Shown here one piece after another: positions 6,265-6,736 of a DNA stretch of 6,736 nucleotides (position 1 is the stretch's first letter; every line of letters begins with the position of its first letter). This stretch comes from Candidatus Blautia equi (GTDB taxonomy: Bacteria; Bacillota; Clostridia; Lachnospirales; Lachnospiraceae): positions 1-6,736 of the forward strand of contig JAGHUU010000302.1 of NCBI GenBank assembly GCA_018064695.1. Direction: 5' to 3'. The position numbers and the translations under genes were made by a program. Below the pieces are notes generated by a model. That model saw only the letters and a program-made list of their open reading frames with translations, was not told where the DNA came from and ran no database searches.

Positions 6265-6303
6265 AGTGTCCTTTTAGTAACCTTTTGGTGACGTTCCAGT
6301 AAC
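6265..6303 (+). promoter_or_regulatory. Four hexamers at 11-bp spacing, likely response-regulator operator
   Basis: Hexamers AGTGTC (6265), AGTAAC (6276), GGTGAC (6287) and AGTAAC (6298) start exactly 11 bp apart, consensus RGTRAC. The 5-bp spacers are CTTTT, CTTTT and GTTCC. The last hexamer ends 11 bp before a perfect -10, where a -35 should be. Direct repeats of 6 bp with 5-bp spacers next to the -10 are the layout bound by PhoB/OmpR-family regulators (pho boxes). The repeats are seen; the regulator type is inferred, and the first copy is the weakest. Confidence 0.55.
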
Positions 6304-6314
6304 TGTGGGGGAGA

Positions 6315-6320
6315 TATAAT
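6315..6320 (+). promoter_or_regulatory. -10 box of an activator-dependent promoter
   Basis: A perfect TATAAT at 6315-6320 has no recognisable -35 at 16-18 bp and no TG extension. The 11-bp-phased hexamers occupy the -35 position instead. The predicted start near 6327 gives a 5' leader of about 90 nt before the ATG at 6418. Confidence 0.65.
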
Positions 6321-6335
6321 GAATCTAATATCATG

Positions 6336-6370
6336 CGGACAGAAGGTAATTCTGTCTGGGTGTGAGACAG
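6336..6370 (+). other. Two mutually exclusive leader hairpins
   Basis: Hairpin A pairs 6336-6344 with 6350-6358 (9 bp, one G-U, 5-nt loop). Hairpin B pairs CTGTCT (6352-6357) with AGACAG (6365-6370), 7-nt loop. Both use the CTGTCT strand, so only one can form at a time. No T run follows either, and no known riboswitch consensus was recognised. Function is unknown. Confidence 0.35.
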
Positions 6371-6417
6371 TGACCAGTATCTTTTTGAATAAGTAAGTTT
6401 CATAAAAAGGAGAAAAA

Positions 6418-6736
6418 ATGAGTAAGGACAGGAGATATCGCAAAGAATTCAGACGAATGATGGCAGTGTTACTATCTGTAGAAATGCTTAGTAACAGTGC
6501 GATTGGCGGAGCTCTGGATCTGAAAGCAATTCCAGTGTATGCTGACGATGCGCCTGATGGAGAAGGAGTCGTCGTAAATCCGGGAGAAGGAAGCGAAGGC
6601 GGAGAAATCGTCGTAAATCCGGGAGAAGGAGAAGAAGGCGGAGAAATCGTCGTAAATCCGGGAGAAGGAGAAGAAGGCGGAGAAATCGTCGTAAATCCTG
6701 GAGAAGGAGAAGAAGGCGGAGAAATCGTCGTAAATC
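6418..6736 (+). CDS. Exported 13-residue-repeat protein, 5' end only
   Basis: An open frame of 106 codons with no stop before the window edge; the 3' end is missing. AGGAG (6408-6412) lies 5 nt before the ATG. The N-terminus has a basic region (KDRRYRKEFRR), a short hydrophobic stretch (MMAVLLSVEML) and a small-residue site VYA-DDA near residue 43, which together look like a signal peptide with a long polar middle; export is inferred. The mature part starts with DDAPDGEG and enters a tandem repeat GEIVVNPGEGEEG, rich in Gly and Glu and strongly acidic. Three full copies, one degenerate first copy and a partial last copy are visible. The family is not recognised. Such repeats could be a stalk, spacer or ligand-binding array of a cell-surface protein. 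Whether a wall anchor or another domain follows cannot be seen. Confidence 0.8.
   Translation, partial: MSKDRRYRKEFRRMMAVLLSVEMLSNSAIGGALDLKAIPVYADDAPDGEGVVVNPGEGSEGGEIVVNPGEGEEGGEIVVNPGEGEEGGEIVVNPGEGEEGGEIVVN
6562..6736 (+). repeat. 39-bp in-frame tandem repeat
   Basis: Units at 6601-6639, 6640-6678 and 6679-6717 are nearly identical (a third-base CCG to CCT change in the last), with a partial copy 6718-6736. A diverged unit precedes at 6562-6600 (EGVVVNPGEGSEG). Each unit is 13 codons, so gain or loss keeps the frame. Near identity at DNA level suggests recent expansion or homogenisation by slippage. The array continues past the window. Confidence 0.95.

Noticed and set aside
6562..6736. 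Tandem repeats as a CRISPR array
   Set aside because: Units are contiguous, in frame with a coding sequence, and have no unique spacers between them.

Overview
The window looks like chromosomal DNA of a low-to-mid-GC anaerobic Firmicute of the class Clostridia, most like Lachnospiraceae. The reasons are strong AGGAGG-type ribosome sites, T-rich intrinsic terminators, a T-box leader on an aminoacyl-tRNA synthetase gene, a class I cyclic-di-GMP riboswitch, and protein sequences that resemble Lachnospiraceae versions of these families. This placement comes from memory of the families, not from a search.

Layout. Positions 1-136 hold the start of a transcription unit that leaves the window on the left: a minus-strand promoter followed by a c-di-GMP-I (GEMM-I) riboswitch aptamer. 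Its gene lies outside the window. A REP-like hairpin (about 213-245) sits between this promoter and a divergent plus-strand promoter (266-294). The plus-strand promoter drives a roughly 300-nt T-box leader with an AUG specifier, and then metG (662-2623), which ends at a strong terminator. A second unit (2743-5393) encodes a UPF0104/LPG-synthase-TM-type membrane protein, phosphatidylserine synthase (pssA) and phosphatidylserine decarboxylase (psd), closed by a terminator that overlaps the psd stop codon. tatD (5431-6207) follows with its own terminator. The last 480 bases hold a promoter with a perfect -10 box and no -35 box, preceded by hexamers at exact 11-bp spacing (a response-regulator-like site). 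It is followed by a structured leader and the 5' end of a gene for an exported protein made of 13-residue Gly/Glu-rich tandem repeats; this gene runs off the right edge.

How the genes fit together. MetG charges tRNA-Met and its leader should sense uncharged tRNA-Met. PssA and Psd together form the pathway CDP-diacylglycerol to phosphatidylserine to phosphatidylethanolamine. The flippase-like protein ahead of them is a candidate for moving one of these lipids across the membrane. metG and tatD are close neighbours in many Firmicutes, and here the phospholipid unit lies between them. The two flanks (a c-di-GMP-controlled unit on the left and a repeat-rich exported protein under apparent activator control on the right) suggest a housekeeping core with cell-surface functions at its edges.
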